Shown here piece by piece: positions 7,928 through 15,958 of a stretch of DNA of 64,000 nucleotides (positions are counted from its first letter, which is position 1; each line of letters starts with the position of its first letter). The notes under the pieces were generated by a model. That model had not been told where the DNA came from and did not search any database. It saw only the letters and a program-made list of their open reading frames with translations. The stretch lies in contig NZ_BDCC01000032.1 of assembly GCF_001613305.1 (NCBI RefSeq), positions 1 through 64,000 of the forward strand, read 5' to 3'. Made by a program: the position numbers and the translations under genes. Source of the stretch: Nocardia vaccinii NBRC 15922 (GTDB lineage Bacteria > Actinomycetota > Actinomycetes > Mycobacteriales > Mycobacteriaceae).

Positions 7928-9799
7928 TCAGCCGAGCAGCTCGTCGATATAGCACCAGCGCCACTTCTCGCCCGGCTCCACGCTGCGCATGACCGGATGC
8001 CCGGTGTCGGCGAAATGGCGGCTGGCGTGATTGCCCACCGAGGAGTCGCAGCATCCGACGTGCCCGCAGGACAGGCACATTCGCAGATGCACCCAGGTCA
8101 GCCCCTCGGCGATACATTCGGCGCAGACCTCGGGCAGGTTCGGCACCGGAATGTGCGGCGCCTCGCGAAGGTGTTCGCACGCACCGGTGGCCGGGCCGCG
8201 CAGCGGATCGGACGGCAGATCGTCGGCCTCGGCGACCCGGTCGATGGTGGACTCCTCGATATCGAGCACACCCATGACGCGGTCCAGGATCTCGTGATCG
8301 AGGGTGCCCGAATCACGTACGCGCAGTACGGCTTCGCGCTCGGCGGCCAGCATCGCCAGGCGCAGCCGGCGGTACTCCCCGCTGGGGGTGATCCGCACCG
8401 ATTCCGCACGACCCAGCTGCTCCCACGCCGCGTACACCCGGCGCTCGACCCGATCCCGCAGTGCGGCAACGACTTCCGGGGGCGTCTCGGGGACGATGTG
8501 CTGTTCCAGCGCGGCCAGCCCCGCCGTGGTGGCCTGCTGCAGCAGATTGGCCTCCTGCAGAGCGTCCTCGGCGCGACTGGGCCCGCGCAGCCGCAGCAAC
8601 CGCACCAGCAGCGGCAGCGAGACGCCCTGCAGCAGCAGGGTGCCGCCCACGACCACCAGCGCGAGGAGTTTGAGCGTGGCCAATTCCGGCGTGCTGGAAG
8701 GCAACAGCAATGCGCCGGCGAGGGTAACCACACCGCGCATCCCGGCCCAGGACACCACCGTCGGGCTGGTCCAGGGCGGTGCGGGCTTACCGCGCGGGCG
8801 GGATTCGACCCACCAGGCGAAGTACGTGGCCGGATAAACCCAGATCGGACGGGCCAGCACCACGGTCACCAGTACCGCGGCGCAGGTGAGCAACAGGGTG
8901 GTGTGGTCCAGGCCGCTGGACCAGGCGTCTTCGAGAATATGCCGGACCTGCAGGCCCATCAGCAGGAAGACCGCGTTCTCCAGGATGAACTGGATGGTGC
9001 GCCAATTGGTGCGTTCGGCGATGCGCGAGGCCGCGGTCTGCCACACCGGCGCGCCCTGCCCCAGGACCAGCCCGCACACCACGACCGCGATCACCCCGGA
9101 CGCGTGTGCCGCCTCCGCGGGCAGATAGGCGGCGAACGGTGCGAGCAGCGACAGGCTGGTGTCCAGGACCGGATCGATGATGCGGCGGCGCAACAGCGCC
9201 AGCACCGCGGCCGCGACGATGCCGATGGCCGCGCCGCCGGCGGCGGACCACAGGAAATCGCCTCCGGCCTGCCACACGCTGAACGCACCGGCCATGGCGG
9301 CGACCGCGGTTCGCAGCGCCACCAACGCGGTGGCGTCGTTGAACAGCGCCTCGCCCTCGAGCAGGGTCACGATGCGTCGCGGCATGCCGACCCGGCGCGC
9401 GATGGCGGTGGCCGCCACCGAATCGGGCGGGGACACGATCGCCCCGACCGCCACCGCGGCGGCGAACGGGATGTGCAGCAGGGCGTGCACCACGCCCGCG
9501 ACGGCGAAAGTGGTGAACAGCACCAGCCCCACGGACAGCAGCCCGATGGACAGCTTCTTGGGTTTGAACTCCACCAGGGAGGTGCTGATCGCCGCGGTGT
9601 ACACCAGCGGCGGGAGCAGGCCGAGCAACACCATTTCGGGGTTGATGTCGATCTCGGGCACGAAGGGCAGATAGGACGCGCCGATACCGGCGACGGTGAG
9701 GATCAGCGGTTCGGCCATGCCGACTCGGCGGGCGAGTGCGGCCAGGCCCACGGTGACCGCGACCAGCGCCACCAGTCCGAATGCGATATGCACCCTCAT
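7928..9799 (-). CDS. CPA1 Na+/H+ antiporter with C-terminal UBP zinc finger
   Basis: Membrane antiporter of about 623 residues. The first ~420 residues carry about 12 helices of the CPA1/NhaP type. They include PPDSVAATAI and GEALFNDATALV, which hold the acidic residues of the ion pathway. A cytoplasmic helical region follows. The last ~85 residues form a UBP-type zinc finger with CEH, CAEC, CLSCGHVGCC and HASRHF motifs and the GHP signature. In eukaryotes this fold binds the ubiquitin C-terminus; in actinobacteria its role in antiporters is unclear. Starts at 9799, 9817 and 9841 are all possible; 9799 is chosen because the first helix begins right after it and an AGG precedes it. Confidence 0.85.
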   Translation of the reverse strand: MRVHIAFGLVALVAVTVGLAALARRVGMAEPLILTVAGIGASYLPFVPEIDINPEMVLLGLLPPLVYTAAISTSLVEFKPKKLSIGLLSVGLVLFTTFAVAGVVHALLHIPFAAAVAVGAIVSPPDSVAATAIARRVGMPRRIVTLLEGEALFNDATALVALRTAVAAMAGAFSVWQAGGDFLWSAAGGAAIGIVAAAVLALLRRRIIDPVLDTSLSLLAPFAAYLPAEAAHASGVIAVVVCGLVLGQGAPVWQTAASRIAERTNWRTIQFILENAVFLLMGLQVRHILEDAWSSGLDHTTLLLTCAAVLVTVVLARPIWVYPATYFAWWVESRPRGKPAPPWTSPTVVSWAGMRGVVTLAGALLLPSSTPELATLKLLALVVVGGTLLLQGVSLPLLVRLLRLRGPSRAEDALQEANLLQQATTAGLAALEQHIVPETPPEVVAALRDRVERRVYAAWEQLGRAESVRITPSGEYRRLRLAMLAAEREAVLRVRDSGTLDHEILDRVMGVLDIEESTIDRVAEADDLPSDPLRGPATGACEHLREAPHIPVPNLPEVCAECIAEGLTWVHLRMCLSCGHVGCCDSSVGNHASRHFADTGHPVMRSVEPGEKWRWCYIDELLG

Positions 9800-10033
9800 A
9801 TCCTGCCAGTCGGGCATCCGACCAGCGCGGTCGGCGCTCATGCGGGCCCGGATCGCCCCGGCAAGCTCATCGCGGCGCGATGGTGACGCGGATGCGGTGT
9901 CGGCGGCGATGCCCAGGCCGGGCTGATGCCGCAGGTGTGCCGATGGCGTACTTGGGCAATCCGCTCGGTGGCGGGTGTGTGCGACGGTGGTCGCCTGTAC
10001 GGCCGGTCCGACCGCACCCGCATACTGGTTGAC
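9800..10033. other. Divergent upstream region without a clear gene
   Basis: This is the space between the antiporter start and the first small ORF before the RodA-like gene. It presumably holds promoters in both directions. A CATACT -10-like hexamer at 10021-10026 lies eight bases before the GTG at 10034. No conserved coding sequence is seen. Confidence 0.4.
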
Positions 10034-10183
10034 GTGAGCGAGGTTGCGAGCGAACCGGAAAGACGGCACTCTCGGCATACCGCCGCGCCCCGCGTCGGCG
10101 AGGCGCGGGTCGTGCGCGAATTCGCGAGCGCACGGTGGGTACCGGAACTTGCGGGGCCGAGGTACGACGGGGTGGAGTGGTGA
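10034..10183 (+). CDS. Putative 49-residue coupled ORF upstream of RodA-like gene
   Basis: A small frame starting VSEVASEPERR and ending YDGVEW. Its TGA overlaps the GTG of the next small frame in a GTGA junction. I recognise no domain; the composition is Arg/Glu/Ala rich. The start lies just after a CATACT box, so it could be translated from a leaderless mRNA. It may be a real coupling peptide or a decayed duplication of the translation-start region of the next genes. Coding status uncertain. Confidence 0.3.
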   Translation: MSEVASEPERRHSRHTAAPRVGEARVVREFASARWVPELAGPRYDGVEW

Positions 10184-10320
10184 GCGAGTCCGCCGGTGCG
10201 GTGTGGTCGTCGGGTGTTCGGTGTGCGCCGGGGCCGGATTCCGGTGGATTCGTGGATGCGCGATGGGTACGGTGCGCCGGGCGCACGTCGGATGTGAATG
10301 GTAGCGAGGTGGAGTGGTGA
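10180..10320 (+). CDS. Putative 46-residue coupled ORF directly before RodA-like gene
   Basis: A frame starting VSESAGAVWSSG and ending NGSEVEW. It begins inside a GTGA overlap with the previous small frame and ends in another GTGA overlap with the RodA-like gene at 10317. The bases around both junctions are nearly identical: GGTGGAGTGGTGAG occurs at 10171-10184 and again at 10308-10321. No domain is recognisable. If translated, it would feed ribosomes into the RodA-like gene. Confidence 0.3.
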   Translation: MSESAGAVWSSGVRCAPGPDSGGFVDARWVRCAGRTSDVNGSEVEW

Positions 10321-11765
10321 GTGCGTCGCGGGAGAACACCGGTTCGGGGCCGATCGTCACGGTGTCCGGGCCGATCAGCCGCGGCAATCCGCGTCGCGCG
10401 GAACTTGTGCTGTGTATCGCGGCCGTGGTGATCGTGGCGGTGGCGGCATTGGCGATGTCCGCGGCCACCGGCGGCGGCGGTGATTCGCTGCAATGGTCGC
10501 TGATCGTCTTCGTGATGCTGACCCTGCTGGCGCATCTGGCCGTGCGGATCTTCGCCGCCAAAGCGGATCCGGTGATCCTGCCGTGTGTGGTGCTGCTCAA
10601 CGGGATCGGGCTGGTGCTGATCAACCGGCTGGACCGGGCCGAGGCGGCGACCGCGGCCTCGCAGGGCGAACCCGCGCCCTCGTCGGACTCCGCGCATCAG
10701 CTGATCTGGACCGCCGTGGGCATCGCGTTGTTCGCGGCGGTGCTCGCGGTCGTGCGCAATCACAGTCAGCCCGCCCGGTACGCGTACACCTGTGGTCTGG
10801 CCGGTGTGGTGGCCCTGCTGGTACCCGCGGTGCTGCCGTCGAAATTCAGTGAGGTCAACGGCGGTAAGAGCTGGATCATGTTCCACGGCTTCTCGATTCA
10901 GCCCGGTGAGTTCGCCAAGGTGCTGCTGCTGATCTTCGTGGCCGGTTTCCTGGTGGCCAACCGCGATCTGTTCAGTACCGCGGGCAAGAAAGTGCTGTGG
11001 TTCACCGTGCCGCGGCTGCGTGATCTGGGTCCGCTGTTGCTGGTGACGCTGCTGGCCGTGCTCGTGCTGGTGTACGAGAAGAACCTGGGTTTCTCGCTGC
11101 TGGTGTTCGGGACCGTGCTGGCGATGGTGTATATCGCGACGCGGCGGGCGTCCTGGCTGCTGATCGGGATCGCGATGTTCGCGGTCGGTGCGGTCATCGC
11201 CTACAACCTGTTCGCGCACGTGCGGGTGCGCGTGCAGGTGTGGGAGGACCCGTTCGCGACGTACTACACCAACGGATTCCAGATCGCGCAGGGCTTGTTC
11301 GGCCTGGGCACCGGCGGTCTGTGGGGCGCCGGACTGGGCGCGGGGCGGCCGCAGGAGGTGCCGTTCGCCAAGACCGACTTCATTATCGCCACCATCGGCG
11401 AGGAACTGGGCTTGTTCGGGCTGACCGCGGTGATCATCCTGTTCATGATCATCACGCTGCGCGGGTTCAGCGCGGCGCTGACGACTCGCGACTCGTTCGG
11501 CAAACTGCTCGGCGGCGGGCTGGCGTTCTCACTGGGCTGGCAGCTGTTCGTGGTGGTCGGCGGTGTCACCAAACTGATTCCGCTGACTGGTCTGACCACG
11601 CCGTTCATGTCCTACGGCGGATCCTCGCTGCTGGCCAACTACGTGATCATCGCGCTGCTGATCCGCATCTCGCACGATGCGCGCAGCGTCCCGGTGTCCG
11701 CGCCCCCACCGGCCGCGCCGATCGCGGACGCGATGACCGAACATATCGCCCGGCCGCAGAACTGA
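10317..11765 (+). CDS. RodA/FtsW-family peptidoglycan polymerase (RodA-like paralogue)
   Basis: SEDS-family glycosyltransferase of 482 residues with about ten membrane helices. It polymerises lipid II into glycan strands, normally together with a class B penicillin-binding protein. The conserved stretches SIQPGEFAKVLLLI, WEDPFA, GLGAGRPQEVPFAKTDFI with IGEELG, and LTGLTTPFMSYGGSS are all present. It resembles mycobacterial RodA more than FtsW. It is not next to pbpA, pstP or pknAB here, so it is probably a second copy. The GTG at 10317 follows a GAGGTGGA ribosome site and overlaps the stop of the small ORF before it. Confidence 0.88.
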   Translation: MSASRENTGSGPIVTVSGPISRGNPRRAELVLCIAAVVIVAVAALAMSAATGGGGDSLQWSLIVFVMLTLLAHLAVRIFAAKADPVILPCVVLLNGIGLVLINRLDRAEAATAASQGEPAPSSDSAHQLIWTAVGIALFAAVLAVVRNHSQPARYAYTCGLAGVVALLVPAVLPSKFSEVNGGKSWIMFHGFSIQPGEFAKVLLLIFVAGFLVANRDLFSTAGKKVLWFTVPRLRDLGPLLLVTLLAVLVLVYEKNLGFSLLVFGTVLAMVYIATRRASWLLIGIAMFAVGAVIAYNLFAHVRVRVQVWEDPFATYYTNGFQIAQGLFGLGTGGLWGAGLGAGRPQEVPFAKTDFIIATIGEELGLFGLTAVIILFMIITLRGFSAALTTRDSFGKLLGGGLAFSLGWQLFVVVGGVTKLIPLTGLTTPFMSYGGSSLLANYVIIALLIRISHDARSVPVSAPPPAAPIADAMTEHIARPQN

Positions 11766-11778
11766 CCCGTACGGCGGA

Positions 11779-13119
11779 TCACGCGCGCGGCGAACCCTCG
11801 AGGGGCTTTCCGGCATCGCGCCAGGCGACGATGCCGCCGTCCAGGCTGCTCGCATCGTATCCGGCGCGCCGGGCGCGCGCCGCGAATCGCTGGGACACCT
11901 CCCCGACCGGGCAGACGAACACCAGCGGCCGGGTGCGGGAGAACGGGATCCCTTGGGCGAACATATCTTCCAGCTGATCGTCCCGGATATTGAGTGATCC
12001 CGGCACGTGCCCGATCCGGTAGGCCATCGCGCCGCGGGTGTCGACGACGATCGGCGCGGGCATGCCGCCGGGGCGGGCATCGAGGCGTTCGAGCTCGTCC
12101 GGGCTCAGTGCGGGCACCGCCGCGAGTTCGGCCGTGTCGGGCACCGCGGCCCGGGAATCATTGCGGCCGAACAGGTCCGGGCGACGCTTCTTGATGTACG
12201 ACAGGTACGGCTCGATCCGGTCGCAGACGATCACGATCGCGACCACCGGTACGTCCGGTGCGGCGGCCGAATGATCCGCCGCGCGTAGATGTTCCAGCGC
12301 CGCGGCGTAGCTCGCACCGCTGGTGGGCCCGGCGAGGATGCCGTATCCGGTGGCCAGCTCCAGCATGCCCTCGATCGCGGTCGCGGCGGTGACGGCCATG
12401 ATGCGGTCGTAGAAATCGGGCTGGAACAGCCCCACATCCCACATCTCGGTCTCCGAGCGGATGCCGGGGACGAAATCGGTGCGTTCGGAAACCACAGCGA
12501 CAGTGCGCAGTTCGGGATTGTGTTTGCGCAGAAAGGTCGCCGCGCCCCGAGTGGAGCCGGTGGTGCCGAGTCCGCCGATCAGATAGTCGACGCCCGCGCC
12601 GCCGAGGTCTTCGTGGATCTCCTGTCCGGTGCCGTGATAGTGCGCCTCGATATTCTTCTCGTTGGTGTACTGCGACGGATGATGGTACGCGCCCGGATGT
12701 TTGGCCATCGTCGCCTCGATGACCGAGTACACGTCGTTGGGCGTGGTCGGGTCCGGGCATTCGGACAGGCCGGGCAGTTCCTCGATCCGCGTGCCGAACA
12801 ACTGCAGCAGATCGCGCACCTCGCCGACCTTGATGCGATTGGTGATCGCGTGCAGATCCACCCCGCGCATCGCGCCCAGAATGCGCAGCGCCTTGGCGGT
12901 ATTGCCGCTGGATGCCTCGATCAGAGTCTGGCCGCGGGCGGCGATCTCGTCGACTTCGTCGCGGATCATGCCCCAGGCCACGCGGTCCTTGACCGAGCCG
13001 AATGGGTTGCAGGACTCCAATTTCGCGTAGAGTTCGACGTTCTCCAGCCCGTGCACGGCGGGATCCAGCCGCAGCAGCGGGGTGTTGCCGATGAGTTCGG
13101 TGATGTGGTCGTAGCGCAT
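11779..13119 (-). CDS. SbnA-like PLP synthase fused to a rhodanese domain
   Basis: A 446-residue fusion. Residues 1 to about 315 are a fold-type II PLP enzyme of the cysteine synthase/SbnA group. The PLP lysine is Lys44 in NPFGSVKDR, and EASSGNTAK is the substrate loop. Residues about 330-440 are a rhodanese domain with a complete catalytic loop, Cys403 in CPVGEVS. SbnA relatives join O-phosphoserine to glutamate on the way to 2,3-diaminopropionate; CysM/CysK relatives make cysteine. The attached rhodanese suggests that a persulfide sulfur is delivered or accepted. Its ATG overlaps the TGA of the upstream decarboxylase gene (TGATG), so it is the last gene of a coupled four-gene operon. Confidence 0.88.
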   Translation of the reverse strand: MRYDHITELIGNTPLLRLDPAVHGLENVELYAKLESCNPFGSVKDRVAWGMIRDEVDEIAARGQTLIEASSGNTAKALRILGAMRGVDLHAITNRIKVGEVRDLLQLFGTRIEELPGLSECPDPTTPNDVYSVIEATMAKHPGAYHHPSQYTNEKNIEAHYHGTGQEIHEDLGGAGVDYLIGGLGTTGSTRGAATFLRKHNPELRTVAVVSERTDFVPGIRSETEMWDVGLFQPDFYDRIMAVTAATAIEGMLELATGYGILAGPTSGASYAAALEHLRAADHSAAAPDVPVVAIVIVCDRIEPYLSYIKKRRPDLFGRNDSRAAVPDTAELAAVPALSPDELERLDARPGGMPAPIVVDTRGAMAYRIGHVPGSLNIRDDQLEDMFAQGIPFSRTRPLVFVCPVGEVSQRFAARARRAGYDASSLDGGIVAWRDAGKPLEGSPRA

Positions 13120-14675
13120 CAGGCGATCCCGTCGGCGGGGATATCGAGGGCATCGAATGCCGAGTACCCGGCCCGATCGGTGGCCGCCGCGGGTTCGTAA
13201 TCGGCATCGCGACAGATCCGGAACTCCTGCCCGTCATGGGTGACGGCGAGTTTGGGCGGCGGTTCGTGCATCGATGCCGAGGCCGCCGACAGATCCATGT
13301 GGTACGCGGCGGTATTCGGGAACACCACCAGATCCCCCGGCTGCGGGTGCACCGCGGGCCAGACCTTGTGATTGGTGATGAGATCACGCTCGAGACACAG
13401 CCTCCCGGCGAAATACACGCCCACCCGGCCCGGGCCGGCATCGCCGTGTTCCGGTGCGATCGCGCTGGAGATATCCGAATTGGCTGCGGTGCAATCGGTT
13501 CGGAAGGGTGCGCGGCGAGGGTTCCCGGGCAGTACCAGCGGATCCACCATGACCTCCTGATCGGCGGGAGTGACGGCGTCGCGCGAGAGGTCGAGATTGA
13601 CCAGCAGGCTGCCGTCGGCGGCCCGCTTGACGAATTCGACGCGGGCGAGCGTGATTCCGGCGTGATCGACCAGCGCCTTGCCGGGTTCGAGCCAGATCTC
13701 GAGCATGTTCTCCGTGGCGATCTGCGCGAAGGTGTGGCCGCCGTGTCCCTCCAGCGGTGCGGCGAGCAGGTCGTCGAGCATGCGGGTGGCGGGCACGGTG
13801 TTGGCGTATTTGTGGAATACCGGCGTGCCGTGTACGCGGGCGCCGTCGATCTGATAGCCGAAAGTGTTGCCGCCCCAGGCCATCGGCTCACCGCGACCCA
13901 GCAGTGCCTCGCGCAGGGCAAGGACGTAGGCGTCGAACCGGTCCGCGTCCGCGGTGAACACCTGCCGGAATCCGCCGCCGATATCCAGTACGGACGGAGC
14001 CAGGTCGTAGGAACAGGCCAGTTCGACCAGCTCCAGACAGGCCTCGGTCGCGCGCAGACGTTCGGTGGACTCCCCGGAGTCGATGTGGAACGCCAAGCCC
14101 CGGAAGTCGAGCCTGGTGCGGTGCGCCGAGAGAGTTCGCAATGCCTCCGCGGCCTCGTCCAGCGCGATGCCGAATCGGCTCACCGCACTGTTGCGGAAGC
14201 CGGAGATACGCAGCAGCACAGGAACTGGCGAACGGTCGGCGGCGAGTTCGGCGAGCCGCCGCAGCTCCCACAGGTTGTCCACATTGACACTCACGCCGGC
14301 ATCGACGAGCTCGCGCAGGAACCGCTCACCCTTGGGCCCGGTCGCCTCGATCCGATCCGCGGCGAATCCGGCGCCGATCGCCGCGGACAGTTCCCGGGGG
14401 GAAGCCACATCGACCGCGATACCCGCGTGCTCGGCGGTGCGCAGCAAAGCGCGTGAACGATTCACCTTGTGCGCGTAGCAGATTCGGTGGCGCGAACGGT
14501 GGGTGTCCAGCACCGATCGCAACCGGCTCAGATTCTCCGCGTACACCTGCGGGAAGAGCAGATGGACCGGGGAGCCGAAACGGGCCAGCGCGCCATGCGC
14601 CGCGCCGGGGGTGTTCAGGAACGCCCGCACCAGCGGATGGATCTTCGCCGGCAGCTCCGGGACCGATGCGCTCAT
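13119..14675 (-). CDS. Y4yA-type PLP-dependent decarboxylase (fold type III)
   Basis: A 518-residue member of the alanine-racemase-like barrel decarboxylases (diaminopimelate/ornithine/SbnH type). The PLP lysine is Lys70 in CYAHKVNRS. Later come the phosphate-binding DIGGGF loop and a C-terminal beta domain with YFAGRLCLERD, the equivalent of the Cys-bearing loop of these decarboxylases. The closest remembered group is Rhizobium y4yA, whose neighbour y4xP is also a cysteine-synthase-like gene. The ATG at 14675 overlaps the previous stop (ATGA). It probably decarboxylates an amino acid made by its operon partners; the substrate is unknown. Confidence 0.82.
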   Translation of the reverse strand: MSASVPELPAKIHPLVRAFLNTPGAAHGALARFGSPVHLLFPQVYAENLSRLRSVLDTHRSRHRICYAHKVNRSRALLRTAEHAGIAVDVASPRELSAAIGAGFAADRIEATGPKGERFLRELVDAGVSVNVDNLWELRRLAELAADRSPVPVLLRISGFRNSAVSRFGIALDEAAEALRTLSAHRTRLDFRGLAFHIDSGESTERLRATEACLELVELACSYDLAPSVLDIGGGFRQVFTADADRFDAYVLALREALLGRGEPMAWGGNTFGYQIDGARVHGTPVFHKYANTVPATRMLDDLLAAPLEGHGGHTFAQIATENMLEIWLEPGKALVDHAGITLARVEFVKRAADGSLLVNLDLSRDAVTPADQEVMVDPLVLPGNPRRAPFRTDCTAANSDISSAIAPEHGDAGPGRVGVYFAGRLCLERDLITNHKVWPAVHPQPGDLVVFPNTAAYHMDLSAASASMHEPPPKLAVTHDGQEFRICRDADYEPAAATDRAGYSAFDALDIPADGIA

Positions 14676-15958
14676 CGCGCCGTCTCGGGGAGCGGGACCT
14701 GCCGCGGCAATGCCGCGGTGTGTGCGGGCGGGGCCTGGGTGGGGTTGTAGCCGCTGTCGCGCAGCGCCTCGAAGGCACGGTGGCGATTGCGCGGACTGCG
14801 GAACTCCGCGACCACCCGCTTGCTGATCAGATCGATGTCGTGCACCCGGATCTGCATGGACTCCAGCACCCCGGTGATGGTGCGCACACAATGTTTGCAG
14901 TTCATATCCGGGACGTGGAAAACCTGGTTCCCCGCGTCGAATTCACCGTCGCCGGGTGCGTCGCCCTCCGCGATCTGGGTAACGGTCAAGCGCGGCACGA
15001 TCGCGGTGAACAGATCCACGAAGCGATCCACCACCATCGGCAGCACGCTGTAGTGCTCACCGTCGAGCCGATGCGGCGCCGCCGCGAGACAGGCCGGGCG
15101 CGTCCCAGGCGGCAGCAGTGCGTATTGGCGGGAGATGAGATCGAGTTCGTCGTGGTACTTCTCGATCGCCGCGGGCACCGACAATCCCTCGCTACCGGTG
15201 GCGCGGCGCATGACCGCGTGCGCGTCGGCGATGGTGGCGTCCTTCATCGCGCGCAGGGTGGTCACGGTGTCGGCGGTGTAGCGGACGGTGCCATCGGGCT
15301 GGGTCGCGAAGCTGACCGGAATCATCCCGCGCCGATAACTGGAGGCCTGCAACTCCCAGTACCAGCGGGTGGCGACTGCGCCGAAGATGCCCGAATCGCG
15401 CATACCGCAGGCGAATTCGATCGCTGTGCGATAGGGCGTGGCGTGCGCCAGCAGGGCGTGCTGGGCCAGTGCCCGGCCGGTCGCCTCGATGCCGACCCGG
15501 AACACATCGATCGGATCGTGATCGGTGGTGGTGCCTTCGAGGACGTCGCGATCGGATTCGGTCAGCGCCGAGATGCGTTCGGCGAGTGCGGAATCGGCGT
15601 CCAAGGCGTGCCATAGTGCGAGCACCGCCTCACGGGTGGCGATCGGGACGATCGGCCCGAGACCGCCGGTGCGAATGTGTCCGGTGTTGGGGATGCCGTC
15701 GCTGTCGATCCACGCGATCCGATGGGTGGCGCTGGTTACCTGGCCGGGGCGGCACGGTCGCATGAAGCTTTCCAGATACATCCGCTGGGACAGCGTCAGA
15801 TGGCTACCGGATTCGGGGCGCATGACCGCGACGGTGTAGTCGATATGCGTCACGCGTGTGGGCGTGAGCCGGTCGAAGAGGCCCGGACGTGCCAGTGCGG
15901 CCAGAACGCGTGCGGCCGCACGTCGATCGTAGCGGGGGTATGGCGGGCTGACTGTCAA
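14672..15958 (-). CDS. Uncharacterised protein with C-terminal heavy-metal-associated domain
   Basis: About 428 residues. I do not recognise the first ~345 residues. They are soluble, alpha/beta in look, with no signal peptide or membrane helix, and include RTGGLGPIVPIATREAV and an RYWELQ-type region. Residues about 348-405 form an HMA domain with the metal-binding motif MNCKHC (Cys354 and Cys357), which normally carries Cu+ or a similar soft metal. The TTG start at 15958 overlaps the stop of the desulfurase gene (TTGA) and has a GGGAGG ribosome site. In a sulfur-handling operon, a metal or persulfide delivery role is reasonable but only inferred. Confidence 0.75.
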   Translation of the reverse strand: MTVSPPYPRYDRRAAARVLAALARPGLFDRLTPTRVTHIDYTVAVMRPESGSHLTLSQRMYLESFMRPCRPGQVTSATHRIAWIDSDGIPNTGHIRTGGLGPIVPIATREAVLALWHALDADSALAERISALTESDRDVLEGTTTDHDPIDVFRVGIEATGRALAQHALLAHATPYRTAIEFACGMRDSGIFGAVATRWYWELQASSYRRGMIPVSFATQPDGTVRYTADTVTTLRAMKDATIADAHAVMRRATGSEGLSVPAAIEKYHDELDLISRQYALLPPGTRPACLAAAPHRLDGEHYSVLPMVVDRFVDLFTAIVPRLTVTQIAEGDAPGDGEFDAGNQVFHVPDMNCKHCVRTITGVLESMQIRVHDIDLISKRVVAEFRSPRNRHRAFEALRDSGYNPTQAPPAHTAALPRQVPLPETAR

